A program made the translations under genes and the position numbers. Source: an uncultured Shewanella sp. (GTDB lineage: Bacteria; Pseudomonadota; Gammaproteobacteria; Enterobacterales; Shewanellaceae). From it: a stretch of 64,000 bases of DNA. Positions 8,460 to 17,641 of this stretch are shown here, piece after piece; position 1 is the first letter of the stretch, and each line of letters begins with the position of its first letter. Under the pieces are notes generated by a model. It searched no databases. It saw only the letters and a program-made list of their open reading frames with translations, and was not told where the DNA came from. The stretch spans positions 186,001-250,000 of the forward strand of contig NZ_CANMUW010000004.1 in the NCBI RefSeq assembly GCF_947501225.1, given 5' to 3'.

Positions 8460-9383
8460 TTAAAATTTATATTTGATGGCCAGAGCCAGCGCGCCCTGGT
8501 TTTCAATGCTCTCTGTACCTGCCGAATTATCGAGTTTGGTTTCGCTTAGCTCCATCTCCGTGTCAAAGTAATACCCTGCATAGACGTTAAAAGATAATGA
8601 GTGACTCACCTCCCAACCAACCCGCACAAAGCTGACCCACTCATCCACTTCCACTGTAATATCATCATCTTCAACCAAAAACCTTTGGGTGCGTTTAGAT
8701 GTACCTAAGCCAAATTCGATGTCCGGGCTAAACCTATAACTCAGTTCCAGCCCCGCAGGGCCGGTAAAACCGGCAGTAAATGGATTACCTAACCGCCAGT
8801 TTTCATCTATTTGCCAGTTAATCACAAGATAAGGTAGGGTTCTGACCTCAGAGATATCATTGAGATACGCCACTCCCACCCCCAGCAGATCTCCCCCTTC
8901 AAAGCGGTACATCGCCGATGTCACCACCCCATAACTCAAAGCATGACCCGCAGAAGCCGTATCGGCATAGGCATACTGTAATTTCGGCGCCAACATAAAC
9001 ATCCAATGTCTTCCCTGCCGATAACTCAATGAAAAACCAGCACTATATCTATCGACCTGCTGCCAGCTGCTGAGGTTGGAGTCGAATAATGTCGCCCCCC
9101 TTTCTTGCCAGTCATAGTCCAGATCTGCATAACCCAGATTAAAACCTAACGACCATTGTCGATTCAGAGAAAATGACGCTTTGCCGTCAATTAGCCATGA
9201 ACTCCTTTGAAGTCGCTGCTGCCCCTGAACAAGCTCGGCTTCGCCGGTAGTAATATGTGAAACGCTGACACTGAAAGGAGAGCTGCTGTTTGGCACTACC
9301 GCATTGGCGTCGATTGTGTAGTTAAGAGAGGTAATAAGTGTTACAAAAAATAATAATGACCTAAAAAAAGACGGGTTATCCAT
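8460..9383 (-). CDS. Outer-membrane beta-barrel protein, DUF6268-like
   Basis: A 307-residue exported protein. The N-terminus has a signal peptide (LLFFVTLITSLNYTIDANA). The rest alternates hydrophobic and polar residues in repeated strands (WSLGFNLGYADLDYDW, YSAGFSLSYRQGRHWMF, LSFNVYAGYYFDTEM) and ends in a terminal aromatic, IKYKF, the outer-membrane assembly signal. This fits a barrel of the DUF6268 type. Substrate and role are unknown. It is convergent with the gene at 7785 and stands alone. Confidence 0.7.
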   Translation of the reverse strand: MDNPSFFRSLLFFVTLITSLNYTIDANAVVPNSSSPFSVSVSHITTGEAELVQGQQRLQRSSWLIDGKASFSLNRQWSLGFNLGYADLDYDWQERGATLFDSNLSSWQQVDRYSAGFSLSYRQGRHWMFMLAPKLQYAYADTASAGHALSYGVVTSAMYRFEGGDLLGVGVAYLNDISEVRTLPYLVINWQIDENWRLGNPFTAGFTGPAGLELSYRFSPDIEFGLGTSKRTQRFLVEDDDITVEVDEWVSFVRVGWEVSHSLSFNVYAGYYFDTEMELSETKLDNSAGTESIENQGALALAIKYKF

Positions 9384-9508
9384 GCTTAATCCTTAGCGTT
9401 AGGTAAATACCTCTTTAATACTCCTCAATATACATGCTGTCATGGGCATAGCAATAAACCTGGCAAGCCGGAGTCATTAAAAATAGCCGTAACATCCAGG
9501 TTCGCTGC

Positions 9509-10141
9509 TCACAAATTTTCCACTTTATAAGCCCTCAAAAACATAGCGACACACTCTTTGACATACTCCTCTCGCCCCTCGATTAACTCCCCGACATCCA
9601 GGCCAAGCTCCAGCTTCATTCGCATCTCACCAAACATCATCAGGCAGAGACGCACCGCGCAATCACGAGGCTTATCGAAATGATATAGCCCTTTCTTATC
9701 AACAGCTTCAAGATAACCGGATAGCATATCAAGCAGGTGATGTGGTCCGGCGTCAAAGAACAGAGCGGAGACTTCCGGGTGAGTTTCGGCTTGTGCAACA
9801 CAGGCGGTAAATACGGTTATCGCTTCAGGGCTGACAATCATGTCGCCAAAGTACTCACCGAAGTTAGCCAATGCTCTTTGTGGCTCATCGGGGTCGGCAA
9901 ACAGCTCAGATGTTAACTGACTGACAACACACTTAGATTTAATCGAAGCGATGAAAAGCTCATCCTTACAGCCGAAGTGGGAATAAACCGTCTGTTTAGA
10001 GACACCGGCCCTTTTGGCAACTTCATCCATGCTGGTATTAGGGAAACCGTGGCCACAGAAGAGCTCTATCGCGGCTTCGAGGATCTGAACCCGTTTTTGC
10101 TCACTTCGACTCAGGTTTAAACTGGAGAGTACGGCGGTCAC
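9509..10141 (-). CDS. TetR/AcrR-family repressor of the adjacent RND pump
   Basis: A 210-residue regulator. The N-terminal helix-turn-helix is classic for TetR (SMDEVAKRAGVSKQTVYSHF), followed by a helical C-terminal ligand domain with a Cys-rich middle (FTACVAQAETHP). It starts at GTG 10141 with GGGGTGA upstream. It is divergent from a two-gene RND efflux system, and two near-identical palindromes lie between them; repression of both directions is the natural inference. The inducing ligand cannot be read from the sequence. Confidence 0.88.
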   Translation of the reverse strand: MTAVLSSLNLSRSEQKRVQILEAAIELFCGHGFPNTSMDEVAKRAGVSKQTVYSHFGCKDELFIASIKSKCVVSQLTSELFADPDEPQRALANFGEYFGDMIVSPEAITVFTACVAQAETHPEVSALFFDAGPHHLLDMLSGYLEAVDKKGLYHFDKPRDCAVRLCLMMFGEMRMKLELGLDVGELIEGREEYVKECVAMFLRAYKVENL

Positions 10142-10195
10142 TTTTCACCCCTGGCTAACATAACTCATATATCTTAGACACATTTAATCACAAAG

Positions 10196-10211
10196 TAGAC
10201 TAGACAGTCTA
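10196..10211. promoter_or_regulatory. TetR-type operator 1
   Basis: TAGACTAGACAGTCTA is an inverted repeat with 6-base arms and a 4-base spacer, lying in the 132-bp divergent spacer between the TetR gene and the pump genes. The arms match operator 2. Confidence 0.7.
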
Positions 10212-10220
10212 GTTTTCACA

Positions 10221-10242
10221 AAATAGACTAAACAGTCTATTT
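10221..10242. promoter_or_regulatory. TetR-type operator 2
   Basis: A perfect inverted repeat with 9-base arms (AAATAGACT and its complement) around AAAC. Its centre is 28 bp from that of operator 1 and it lies 31 bp before the adaptor gene, where it would overlap the pump promoter. Confidence 0.75.
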
Positions 10243-10273
10243 TAACCTTTTTGTTACCTTAGATTAACCAGGG

Positions 10274-11410
10274 ATGTGTATCAGGATGAGTAATTTCAGA
10301 GCCACTGCGGGAATAAAGATAGTAATAAGCCTGTTGCTGATTAATTTGCTCGGCGCTTGTCAGAAAGAGGTGACGCTTCATGCGACCCAGCCTGAGTTAC
10401 AAACGGTAACGACCATGACACTCACTCCCTCAACGTCATATCAGCATATTCAGGAGTTCAGCGGTACCATACGGGCGGGTAACACCACAGGCATTGGTTT
10501 TGAGCTTTCGGGCAAGATTAAGCAGCTTGCGGTCGATAGCGGAGAGCAGGTCGAAGAGGGTCAGCTTTTGGCCCGACTGGATACACGCTTGTTAGAGGCC
10601 GAAAAACTGGAGCTGATCGCCAGCCTATCTCAAAATAGTGCGGATCTCGCACTTGCCACCAGCACACTGAACCGAAGTGAGAAGCTAAAACAGCAAGGCT
10701 ACACCTCTGAGCAACAACTCGATGAGCTTAAGGGGCAACTGGCCAGCTTACAGGCGGCAAAGAAAAGGCTCGAAGCATCACTGCAAGCTAACACTCTGAG
10801 AATTGAAAAATCCTCCCTGATGGCCCCCTTCGATGGCGTTATAAGCCAAAGGAACACTAATCTGGGTGAGGTGATAGCCCTCGGCACCCCGGTGTTCACC
10901 CTGGTGCAAAACAACAATCCACAGGCATTTGTCGGAGTGCCCATCAAGGTAGCCCAGAGTCTGAAAGCCTCACAAGCCGTCTCCCTCAGGGTTGCCGACA
11001 AAGACTACCAGGCAAAAATTGCAGGGATCGGCGCCGAGATCAACCCCATAACCCGAACCGTGCCGCTACGGCTGCTGTTACCTCAGGACTCAAAACTGAT
11101 CAACGGCGAGCTAGCCTATTTAGCTTATCAAAAGACCATAGAGCAAGCTGGTTTTTGGGTTCCTATCTCATCCCTGACCGATGGCATAAGAGGGCTATGG
11201 AATCTGTTTGTTATCGCTGCCGACGAAACAGGAGCTAAGGAGGAGAGTTTTCATATCGAGCGAAGAGATGTTGAGATTATCTATACCAAAGATGATCAGG
11301 CATATATTCGAGGCGCGGTGAACAGTGGTGAAGAGTTTATCAGCCAGGGGCTACATAAACTGGTTGTGGGACAAAAGGTAAAACCTGGCACCAATGTGGC
11401 TTCGAGGTAG
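10274..11410 (+). CDS. RND efflux periplasmic adaptor (membrane fusion) lipoprotein
   Basis: A 378-residue adaptor linking an inner-membrane RND pump to an outer-membrane channel. The N-terminus is a lipoprotein signal, INLLGAC, with the lipidated Cys near residue 29. Then come the barrel-sandwich half motif (GFELSGKIKQLAVDSGEQVEEGQLLARLD), a helical hairpin (about 120-185), and the second half (SLMAPFDGVISQRNTNLGEVIALGTPVF). Start could be ATG 10274 or ATG 10286; the AGGG at 10270 fits the second better by spacing. Three bases separate it from the permease. No outer-membrane factor gene lies nearby, so a shared TolC is presumed. Confidence 0.9.
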   Translation: MCIRMSNFRATAGIKIVISLLLINLLGACQKEVTLHATQPELQTVTTMTLTPSTSYQHIQEFSGTIRAGNTTGIGFELSGKIKQLAVDSGEQVEEGQLLARLDTRLLEAEKLELIASLSQNSADLALATSTLNRSEKLKQQGYTSEQQLDELKGQLASLQAAKKRLEASLQANTLRIEKSSLMAPFDGVISQRNTNLGEVIALGTPVFTLVQNNNPQAFVGVPIKVAQSLKASQAVSLRVADKDYQAKIAGIGAEINPITRTVPLRLLLPQDSKLINGELAYLAYQKTIEQAGFWVPISSLTDGIRGLWNLFVIAADETGAKEESFHIERRDVEIIYTKDDQAYIRGAVNSGEEFISQGLHKLVVGQKVKPGTNVASR

Positions 11411-11413
11411 ACA

Positions 11414-14400
11414 ATGATAAAAGCATTTGTAGAGAACGGACGTCTGGCAAGCTTATTCATTGCACTGCTGATCGTTGCCGGTTTCGGCGCAATATCCAGC
11501 CTGCCGAGGATGGAGGACCCGGAAATAACCAACCGATTCTCATCGGTCATCACCCACTACCCTGGAGCATCTGCCGAACGGGTAGAAGCTCTGGTAACTG
11601 AAGTATTAGAGAACCAACTCAGGCGCCTTGAAGAGCTCAAGTTGGTCCAATCTACCTCGCGCCCGGGAATATCTGTCATCCAACTTGAGTTAAAGGACAG
11701 TGTCGTAGATACCGACCCCGTATGGTCCAGAGCCAGAGATCTGGTGGCCGACTCTAAACACTTGTTACCGCTACCGGCACAGAATGCCATATTGGACGAT
11801 CAGCTTGGCTATGCCAATACGGCAATTCTCGGTCTGGTGTGGAAAGGTGGAGGTGAAGCAAGAACCGAAATGCTCAACCGTTACGCTAAGGAGCTGCAGA
11901 GCAGATTAAGAGTGCTTAGCGGCACCAATTTCGTAAAACTCTACGGAGCACCTACCGAAGAGATCTTAGTACAATTAGATGGCGACAAGGTTAACAGACT
12001 GCAACTCTCGGTAGCCGCCGTGTCCCGGATACTCAACGATGCCGATACTAAAATATCGGCCGGTGAGATCAATAACAGCGATTTCAGGGCATTGATCGAG
12101 GTCTCCGGAGAGCTGGACTCAATATCCAGGATCCGTCAGGTGCCGCTTAAAATCGATGAGCAGGGGCAGATCATCCGTTTGGAAGACATCGCCGCGATAA
12201 GCAGAGAGGCAAAATCCCCTGCAAGTGCCATTGCTCTGATAGAGCAGGAACAGGGAGTGATGGTTGCGGCTCGTATGCTCAATAATACCAGGGTAGACCT
12301 ATGGCTAGCCAAAGTCAGAGATGAAGTTGAAGCACTGCAGACAAGCATTCCGGCAAACATCGAAATTCAATGGCTGTTCGATCAGGAAAAATATACTACC
12401 GAACGTTTGAGCGACTTAATCGGAAGCTTACTATTAGGTTTCTGCATCATCTTAATCGTTCTCATGTTGACCTTAGGGCTGCGCAACGCTGTCATCGTTT
12501 CACTCTCGCTTCCACTCACTGCACTATTTACCCTCGCCTGCATGAAATTTGTCGGGCTGCCTATTCATCAGATGTCCGTCACCGGCTTAGTGGTCGCTCT
12601 CGGTATCATGGTCGATAACGCCATCGTTATCGTCGATGCCATATCACAACGAAGACAGCAGGGGATGACAAGACTGGATGCGGTGAGTAAAACTCTGCAT
12701 CATCTCTGGCTACCACTGGCAGGCTCTACCATCACCACCATGCTCGCCTTCGCGCCTATCGTATTGATGCCGGGGGCTGCCGGTGAGTTTGTCGGTGGGA
12801 TAGCCATATCGGTAATGTTCGCCTTAATCGGCTCCTACCTTATCTCTCACACCTTGATTGCCGGGCTCGCCGGGCGCTTCGGAGTAGAAGGTAAACAACA
12901 GAAGTGGTATCAGGCTGGTATTCAACTTCCCTTGGTAAGCAAGATGTTCAAGTTCAGCTTAAGGCTGGCACTGAAACGTCCACTGTTATCGGGCCTGTTT
13001 ATAGGGATATTTCCTATTTTAGGCTTCATGGCTGCAGGGAAGATGACTGAGCAGTTCTTTCCTCCATCAGACCGGGATATGTTTCAGATAGAGGTATACC
13101 TCTCTCCCCATGCGAGCATAGAGAACACCCGCAGCCGGGTAGAGCAGATTGATAAACACCTGAGAGAGCAAGCGGGAGTTATCCGTATCGATTGGGTCGT
13201 TGGAGGCAATACGCCTTCGTTTTACTATAACCTGTTGCAGCGACAACAAGGCGCAGGTAACTATGCCCAGGCCATGGTAAAGGTTACAGATTTTGATACC
13301 GCTAACCGTTTAATTCCACAGCTTCAAAAGAGCCTGGATCTCGACTTTCCTGAGGCGCAGATATTGGTAAGAAAGTTAGAACAGGGCCCGCCATTCAACG
13401 CACCGGTAGAGTTAAGGGTATTCGGTCCCAATTTAGACCAGCTGAGACTTATCGGTGATGAGATCAGACGCATCCTCTCTGATACCGCCGATGTCATTCA
13501 CACCCGGGCGACCCTGAGTGCCGGCGCACCTAAGGTGTGGTTTCAAATCAATGAAGACGCCAGCTTAATGAGTGGCCTTAACCTGACACAGATAGCTAAC
13601 CAGATCCAGATGGCCACCACAGGAGTAACCGGCGGCAGCATTCTGGAACAGACAGAGTCACTACCTGTGAGAGTTAGCCTGCAGCAGAGCACTCGGGAGC
13701 AACAAACCAAACTATCTGAAATTAATTTAGTCTCCGCTGTCGGTTCACAAATTCCCCTCTCGGCTCTCTCCAGCAACCATATCGAAGTAAGCCGGGGGGC
13801 TATCCCCCGCAGAGATGGTCACAGGGTCAACACCATAGAAGCCTATCTGGTCAGCGGCGTTCTGCCGCAGCAGGTACTCGACGATGCCAAATCAGAGATC
13901 GATAAATTGGTGCTTCCCGCCGGTTATCATATTGAGGTGGGTGGTGAAAGTGCCAAACGCAACGAAGCCGTGGGTAACCTGCTTTCCAATATCGTATTAG
14001 TCGTGACCTTACTGCTGGCCACCGTCGTGCTATCTTTTAACTCCTTCAGGCTTACGGGCATCATTCTCTTCAGTGCCCTGCAATCGGCCGGACTCGGTCT
14101 GCTTGCTGTATACGCCTTCGGCTACCCATTTGGCTTCACCGTGATCATAGGTCTGCTCGGACTGATGGGGCTGGCCATCAATGCGGCAATTGTTATCCTG
14201 GCCGAGTTAGAGGAGCTCCCCGAAGCCCGAAGTGGTGACCTTGAGTCGACGGTGACAGCCGTCTCAGGTTGTGGACGACACATAGGCTCGACAACTATAA
14301 CCACAATAGGTGGCTTCCTGCCCCTAATCATAGCCGGCGGAGGATTTTGGCCCCCGTTTGCCATAGCCATAGCCGGTGGCACCCTGCTTACGACTCTGCT

Positions 14401-14494
14401 CTCACTGGTTTGGGTACCGACCATGTATCAACTGCTCATGAAACCTGCCAATCAGTGCCGGATAATGCCCCGCAAGATGGTCACGGAGAGCTGA
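11414..14494 (+). CDS. RND multidrug efflux permease (AcrB/HAE1-like)
   Basis: A 1026-residue inner-membrane proton antiporter that exports drugs or other amphiphiles. The typical opening is a single helix followed by SLPRMEDPEI and YPGASAERVE. Two repeats of a large periplasmic loop and a helix bundle follow. In helix 4, VALGIMVDNAIVIVD holds Asp401; the following residue is Asn, where AcrB has a second Asp, a variation seen in other HAE members. The second bundle contains GLLGLMGLAINAAIVILAE. It follows the adaptor by 3 nt and should be controlled by the divergent TetR repressor. Substrates are unknown. Confidence 0.92.
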   Translation: MIKAFVENGRLASLFIALLIVAGFGAISSLPRMEDPEITNRFSSVITHYPGASAERVEALVTEVLENQLRRLEELKLVQSTSRPGISVIQLELKDSVVDTDPVWSRARDLVADSKHLLPLPAQNAILDDQLGYANTAILGLVWKGGGEARTEMLNRYAKELQSRLRVLSGTNFVKLYGAPTEEILVQLDGDKVNRLQLSVAAVSRILNDADTKISAGEINNSDFRALIEVSGELDSISRIRQVPLKIDEQGQIIRLEDIAAISREAKSPASAIALIEQEQGVMVAARMLNNTRVDLWLAKVRDEVEALQTSIPANIEIQWLFDQEKYTTERLSDLIGSLLLGFCIILIVLMLTLGLRNAVIVSLSLPLTALFTLACMKFVGLPIHQMSVTGLVVALGIMVDNAIVIVDAISQRRQQGMTRLDAVSKTLHHLWLPLAGSTITTMLAFAPIVLMPGAAGEFVGGIAISVMFALIGSYLISHTLIAGLAGRFGVEGKQQKWYQAGIQLPLVSKMFKFSLRLALKRPLLSGLFIGIFPILGFMAAGKMTEQFFPPSDRDMFQIEVYLSPHASIENTRSRVEQIDKHLREQAGVIRIDWVVGGNTPSFYYNLLQRQQGAGNYAQAMVKVTDFDTANRLIPQLQKSLDLDFPEAQILVRKLEQGPPFNAPVELRVFGPNLDQLRLIGDEIRRILSDTADVIHTRATLSAGAPKVWFQINEDASLMSGLNLTQIANQIQMATTGVTGGSILEQTESLPVRVSLQQSTREQQTKLSEINLVSAVGSQIPLSALSSNHIEVSRGAIPRRDGHRVNTIEAYLVSGVLPQQVLDDAKSEIDKLVLPAGYHIEVGGESAKRNEAVGNLLSNIVLVVTLLLATVVLSFNSFRLTGIILFSALQSAGLGLLAVYAFGYPFGFTVIIGLLGLMGLAINAAIVILAELEELPEARSGDLESTVTAVSGCGRHIGSTTITTIGGFLPLIIAGGGFWPPFAIAIAGGTLLTTLLSLVWVPTMYQLLMKPANQCRIMPRKMVTES

Positions 14495-14684
14495 TCACAG
14501 TGCCTGCTTCGCTATCGGGGAGATGAAACCTCATCAGGTGTTTCACTCCCCCAGCCTCCCAATGCAGCACGTTTGTGCCAGTTAAACCCTCTTTGTAAAC
14601 ACCTCTCACATACTTGCAAAAAAACTGATAAAAACAGCTGTATTTAACCTTAATTAATGTCGCTTTTAGACCTATATCAAATCA

Positions 14685-14713
14685 TTGACAGTTAATGTGA
14701 TTTAAATTATTGC
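14685..14713 (+). promoter_or_regulatory. Possible sigma-70 promoter of the chemoreceptor gene
   Basis: TTGACA at 14685-14690 is followed after 17 bases by TATTGC at 14708-14713, 28 bases before the chemoreceptor ATG. The -35 is perfect and the -10 poor. No flagellar sigma-28 motif was found. Confidence 0.35.
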
Positions 14714-14740
14714 TTAACATAATAAAAAGCGGACCAAAAA

Positions 14741-16744
14741 ATGAATTATAAAAACTGGCCAATTTCACAACAGATAGGCACCCTAGCCCTGGTATTAACG
14801 GTGCTTGTATTCGGAATAACGGGGAGTATCTCTTACTTTACCGCCGCAGATATCCTCGAGGAGAAAGCCGCCACCGCCATGCAGGCTCAAATGCATGGAA
14901 CATCGGACCTCATTGAGGTGCAATACGGCAGCCTGTTGACGCTTGCTCGTCGCAGCGCCGATGTCCTTCGCGCCATGTACCCCGGCCAGTTCAGAAAGCC
15001 CGACAAAACCGTCAAGGTGTTAGGTAAAGCCACCCCCGCGCTCGCCCACGAAAGAGAACAGATAAACGCCTCGAAGAGTAAGGTCGATCGCTTCTCAAAC
15101 CTAACCGGCGGCACGGCAACCGTATTTGTCCGTGATGGCGATGACTTCCTGAGGATCTCCACCTCATTAAAGAAAGCCGATGGCAAACGCGCGCTGGGCA
15201 CATATCTGGGGAAAAATCACCCTGGGTATAAGGCCATTATGAGTGGGCAAAATTATGAGGGCTATGCCAAGCTGTTTGGTAAGGACTACATGACTGTATA
15301 TCGGCCCATAACCTCAATTGAGGGTGAGATCATAGGCATCCTCTATATCGGCTTCGATATCACCGAATCTCTGACTCAACTCCAGCAGGCGATGAATAAG
15401 CTCAAGATTGAAGAGTCAGGTTATTTCATGATCATGCGCAAGAGCAATCAATCCGTCATCGCCCACCCCAGCGTCAAATCCGGCGATAAGATGACAGAGC
15501 AGTTACTCGGCGGACTGACTATTGAGCAAGCGTTAACCGACAACGGCTCCTGGGAATATATCAACGATAAAAATGAGCCTATGTACGCCTATAGCGTCAA
15601 CATCCCCGGTTGGGATTGGGCGCTGGTTGGCTTCGCTAAGGTCAGCGAGCTTAATGAGGAGAGCCTGAAACTGCTCAGCATTAATGTTGCAGTAGCCGCC
15701 ATCGGGATTATTTTAATCACCCTGATGTTATTCCTTGTGTTGATGAAGAGCCTTCGCCCGTTGAAGAAGCTGCAACAGCAGCTGGATCTGCTAGGCAGAG
15801 GAGACCTTTCACAAAGCTTCAACCGCCCCAGCAATGACAGCAAGAATGAGGTCGATATGATCACTATCAGTACCTCACAGATGGCCGACAGTTTAAGGCA
15901 GTTGATTATCGCGCTTCAGCAATCGGTAAGCACCTTAGAGACTCAGGCGGCAGAAGCCCAGCAAACAGCGAGGCTCAACGGTGAGGAAGCACAGTCACTG
16001 ATGGCGCAGACAGACCAGATAGCCACGGCCATCGAGGAGATGTCCACCTCCATTCGTGATGTTGCCAGTCATGCAAGTGAAGGGGCCAACAAGAGCCAGC
16101 AGGTCGACTCGGCTTCCCGTGAGGGGCATGATCAATTGACCCAGGTGGTTAACGGATTATCCGAGCTGAGTCATCAGCTTAATAACAGCCATGTCAGCGT
16201 AGAAAACGTGACCAAAGAGAGCGAGGCTATCAGCCAGGTTACCGAGGTGATAAATGGTATTGCCGAGCAGACAAACCTGCTGGCACTCAACGCTGCAATC
16301 GAAGCGGCGAGAGCCGGGGAGCAGGGACGTGGATTTGCCGTGGTTGCCGATGAGGTCAGAACACTGGCACAGCGAACACAAACATCAATTCATGAGATTG
16401 GCCTCACCATCACTCAGCTTCAGGCCCAGGTCAAGACAACGGCAGAGCAGATGGGACAGAGTCATCAGCTAGGTATGGCATCGGCTACTCAAGGTGAAGA
16501 GGCCGGCATACAGCTCAACCAGATCACCGAAAGTATCGGCGAACTGGCGATATCATCGAGCAGTATTGCCAGCGCAACGGAGCAACAGAGCGCCGTTGCC
16601 GATGAGATAACCCGCAATCTTCACCAGATCACCGAGCTTGCACGTGAAGGTGAGCAGAGAGCCGGTGAAACCGTCGATGCGGCGCAGGGCTTATCGAACC
16701 TGGCCATGGAGATAAAACAAAAGATCAGCGTCTTTAAAGCTTAA
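14741..16744 (+). CDS. Methyl-accepting chemotaxis protein with a Cache sensor
   Basis: A 667-residue receptor feeding the CheA/CheW flagellar pathway. Transmembrane helix 1 is around residues 12-32. The periplasmic part (about 35-300) is a Cache 3/Cache 2-type domain ([47 protein letters not shown]) of the kind that binds small organic ligands. Helix 2 is near 307-330, then HAMP, then the signalling hairpin with [20 protein letters not shown] near 506-525 and [15 protein letters not shown]. No C-terminal CheR-tethering pentapeptide is present. It is a single gene. The ligand cannot be deduced. Confidence 0.92.
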   Translation: MNYKNWPISQQIGTLALVLTVLVFGITGSISYFTAADILEEKAATAMQAQMHGTSDLIEVQYGSLLTLARRSADVLRAMYPGQFRKPDKTVKVLGKATPALAHEREQINASKSKVDRFSNLTGGTATVFVRDGDDFLRISTSLKKADGKRALGTYLGKNHPGYKAIMSGQNYEGYAKLFGKDYMTVYRPITSIEGEIIGILYIGFDITESLTQLQQAMNKLKIEESGYFMIMRKSNQSVIAHPSVKSGDKMTEQLLGGLTIEQALTDNGSWEYINDKNEPMYAYSVNIPGWDWALVGFAKVSELNEESLKLLSINVAVAAIGIILITLMLFLVLMKSLRPLKKLQQQLDLLGRGDLSQSFNRPSNDSKNEVDMITISTSQMADSLRQLIIALQQSVSTLETQAAEAQQTARLNGEEAQSLMAQTDQIATAIEEMSTSIRDVASHASEGANKSQQVDSASREGHDQLTQVVNGLSELSHQLNNSHVSVENVTKESEAISQVTEVINGIAEQTNLLALNAAIEAARAGEQGRGFAVVADEVRTLAQRTQTSIHEIGLTITQLQAQVKTTAEQMGQSHQLGMASATQGEEAGIQLNQITESIGELAISSSSIASATEQQSAVADEITRNLHQITELAREGEQRAGETVDAAQGLSNLAMEIKQKISVFKA

Positions 16745-17092
16745 ACAGGGTATTTTTATAAAGAGGGCCTGAATGCGTAAAGTATTTGGGCTCTCAAGCT
16801 TTCTAAGCCTCTCTCCTCAACCATGAAGTGCCATAGATTCTGAAACAAGTTCAGAATGACGGTTCGAACCCAGAACCTCTCCCCCTCAGAAACTCAAGCT
16901 GTCTTCTCAAGCCCGCAACAAGCTTTGCGCCTGAATCACGCTCCTGCAATGAGAAAACAAACGATATACCACCAGTACAGAACCACCTTTAGCCTGGAAA
17001 ACGATAATGGGGCCTGAAATATTCGTAAGGGATACCCGTTCACTTTGCTGATAATATTGACCGATGACAGTAATGATTATCGGAGCCGTTAT
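16745..17092. other. Gene-free spacer between chemoreceptor and TfoX-C gene
   Basis: About 350 bases with no credible ORF. The only clear structure is the palindromic repeat at 16835-16862. A GGAG at 17081-17084 serves the next gene. Confidence 0.6.
16835..16862. repeat. Dispersed-type palindromic repeat unit
   Basis: ATTCTGAA (16837-16844) and TTCAGAAT (16850-16857) flank ACAAG, followed by GACGG. Units of this form (TCTGAAACAAGTTCAGAATGAC) resemble a short palindrome scattered through many unrelated bacterial genomes. Only one copy occurs here. Confidence 0.5.
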
Positions 17093-17359
17093 ATGCAACT
17101 TGAAGCGCTGCCCGGGCTTGGGCCTAAGTCTGCCAAGTGGCTTAATCAGATTGGCATCTATACGAGAGATGATTTAATCACAACAGGACCAGTTGAGACT
17201 ATGGTCAGGCTTGAGCGTGCGGGAATAAAGCCCGGACTCAACATGCTCTACGCTCTTGTTGGCGCGATAGAGGGGTTGAATTGGCAGGAGGTAGCACGAA
17301 CACGCAAAGCCGAACTGGTATTATCGCTCGATGCGGCTCGCGAGCTGGAAAAGTTATAA
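17093..17359 (+). CDS. Stand-alone TfoX C-terminal domain protein
   Basis: An 88-residue protein that matches only the C-terminal domain of the TfoX/Sxy competence regulator: LEALPGLGPKSAKWLNQIGI with the helix-hairpin-helix-like LPGLGPK, and ALVGAIEGLNWQEV. The N-terminal TfoX domain is missing. I chose ATG 17093 because GGAG sits 8 bases upstream; a TTG at 17045 would add 16 residues but lacks an RBS. No competence genes are adjacent. A role in nucleic-acid binding is plausible from the GLGPK loop but unproven. Confidence 0.75.
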   Translation: MQLEALPGLGPKSAKWLNQIGIYTRDDLITTGPVETMVRLERAGIKPGLNMLYALVGAIEGLNWQEVARTRKAELVLSLDAARELEKL

Positions 17360-17450
17360 CCCCCTTGAGATTATCCATAACGCTATAAGTTTATAAGTGT
17401 AACTGGCAACAAGTTTCGCGGCTAAAGCCGCTCATACAAAAAAGAGGCAC

Positions 17451-17483
17451 AAAAAAGCCCCGCAACATAAGGCTGCGGGGCTT
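17451..17483 (-). terminator. Rho-independent terminator of cydABX
   Basis: A perfect 10-bp stem, AAGCCCCGCA with its complement TGCGGGGCTT, around a 9-base loop, followed on the minus strand by a T6 run. It lies 27 bases past the cydX stop. Confidence 0.9.
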
Positions 17484-17509
17484 ACGGTAAAAACTAAATC
17501 ACTCTTTGA

Positions 17510-17626
17510 TTAGTCTTCCTGCTCTGCTTCTCTGTCCATATTTTCTGTATTTTCAAGCCATAACGCATTGATAATACCGAAAGAACACGCCAGCAAAATA
17601 CCTAATATCCAAGAAAAATACCACAT
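17510..17626 (-). CDS. cydX: Cytochrome bd oxidase small subunit CydX
   Basis: A 38-residue membrane peptide, MWYFSWILGILLACSFGI then INALWLE, identical in plan to CydX/YbgT: one transmembrane helix (residues 2-22), the conserved N-x-x-W-x-E region, and a short acidic tail ending in AEQED. CydX stabilises the haem groups of the CydAB quinol oxidase. It starts 16 bases after the cydB stop, behind GGAGCC, and is followed by the operon terminator. Length is normal for the family. Confidence 0.93.
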   Translation of the reverse strand: MWYFSWILGILLACSFGIINALWLENTENMDREAEQED

Positions 17627-17641
17627 AGTGTTGGCTCCTAA

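Noticed and set aside
14517..14551. GGGGAG-TGAAAC hairpin after the RND permease
   Set aside because: Good stem but no U tract; a terminator cannot be claimed.
17417..17431. GCGGCTAAAGCCGC hairpin after the TfoX-C gene
   Set aside because: Could be a terminator stem, but no U tract follows and the motif is short; not enough to call.
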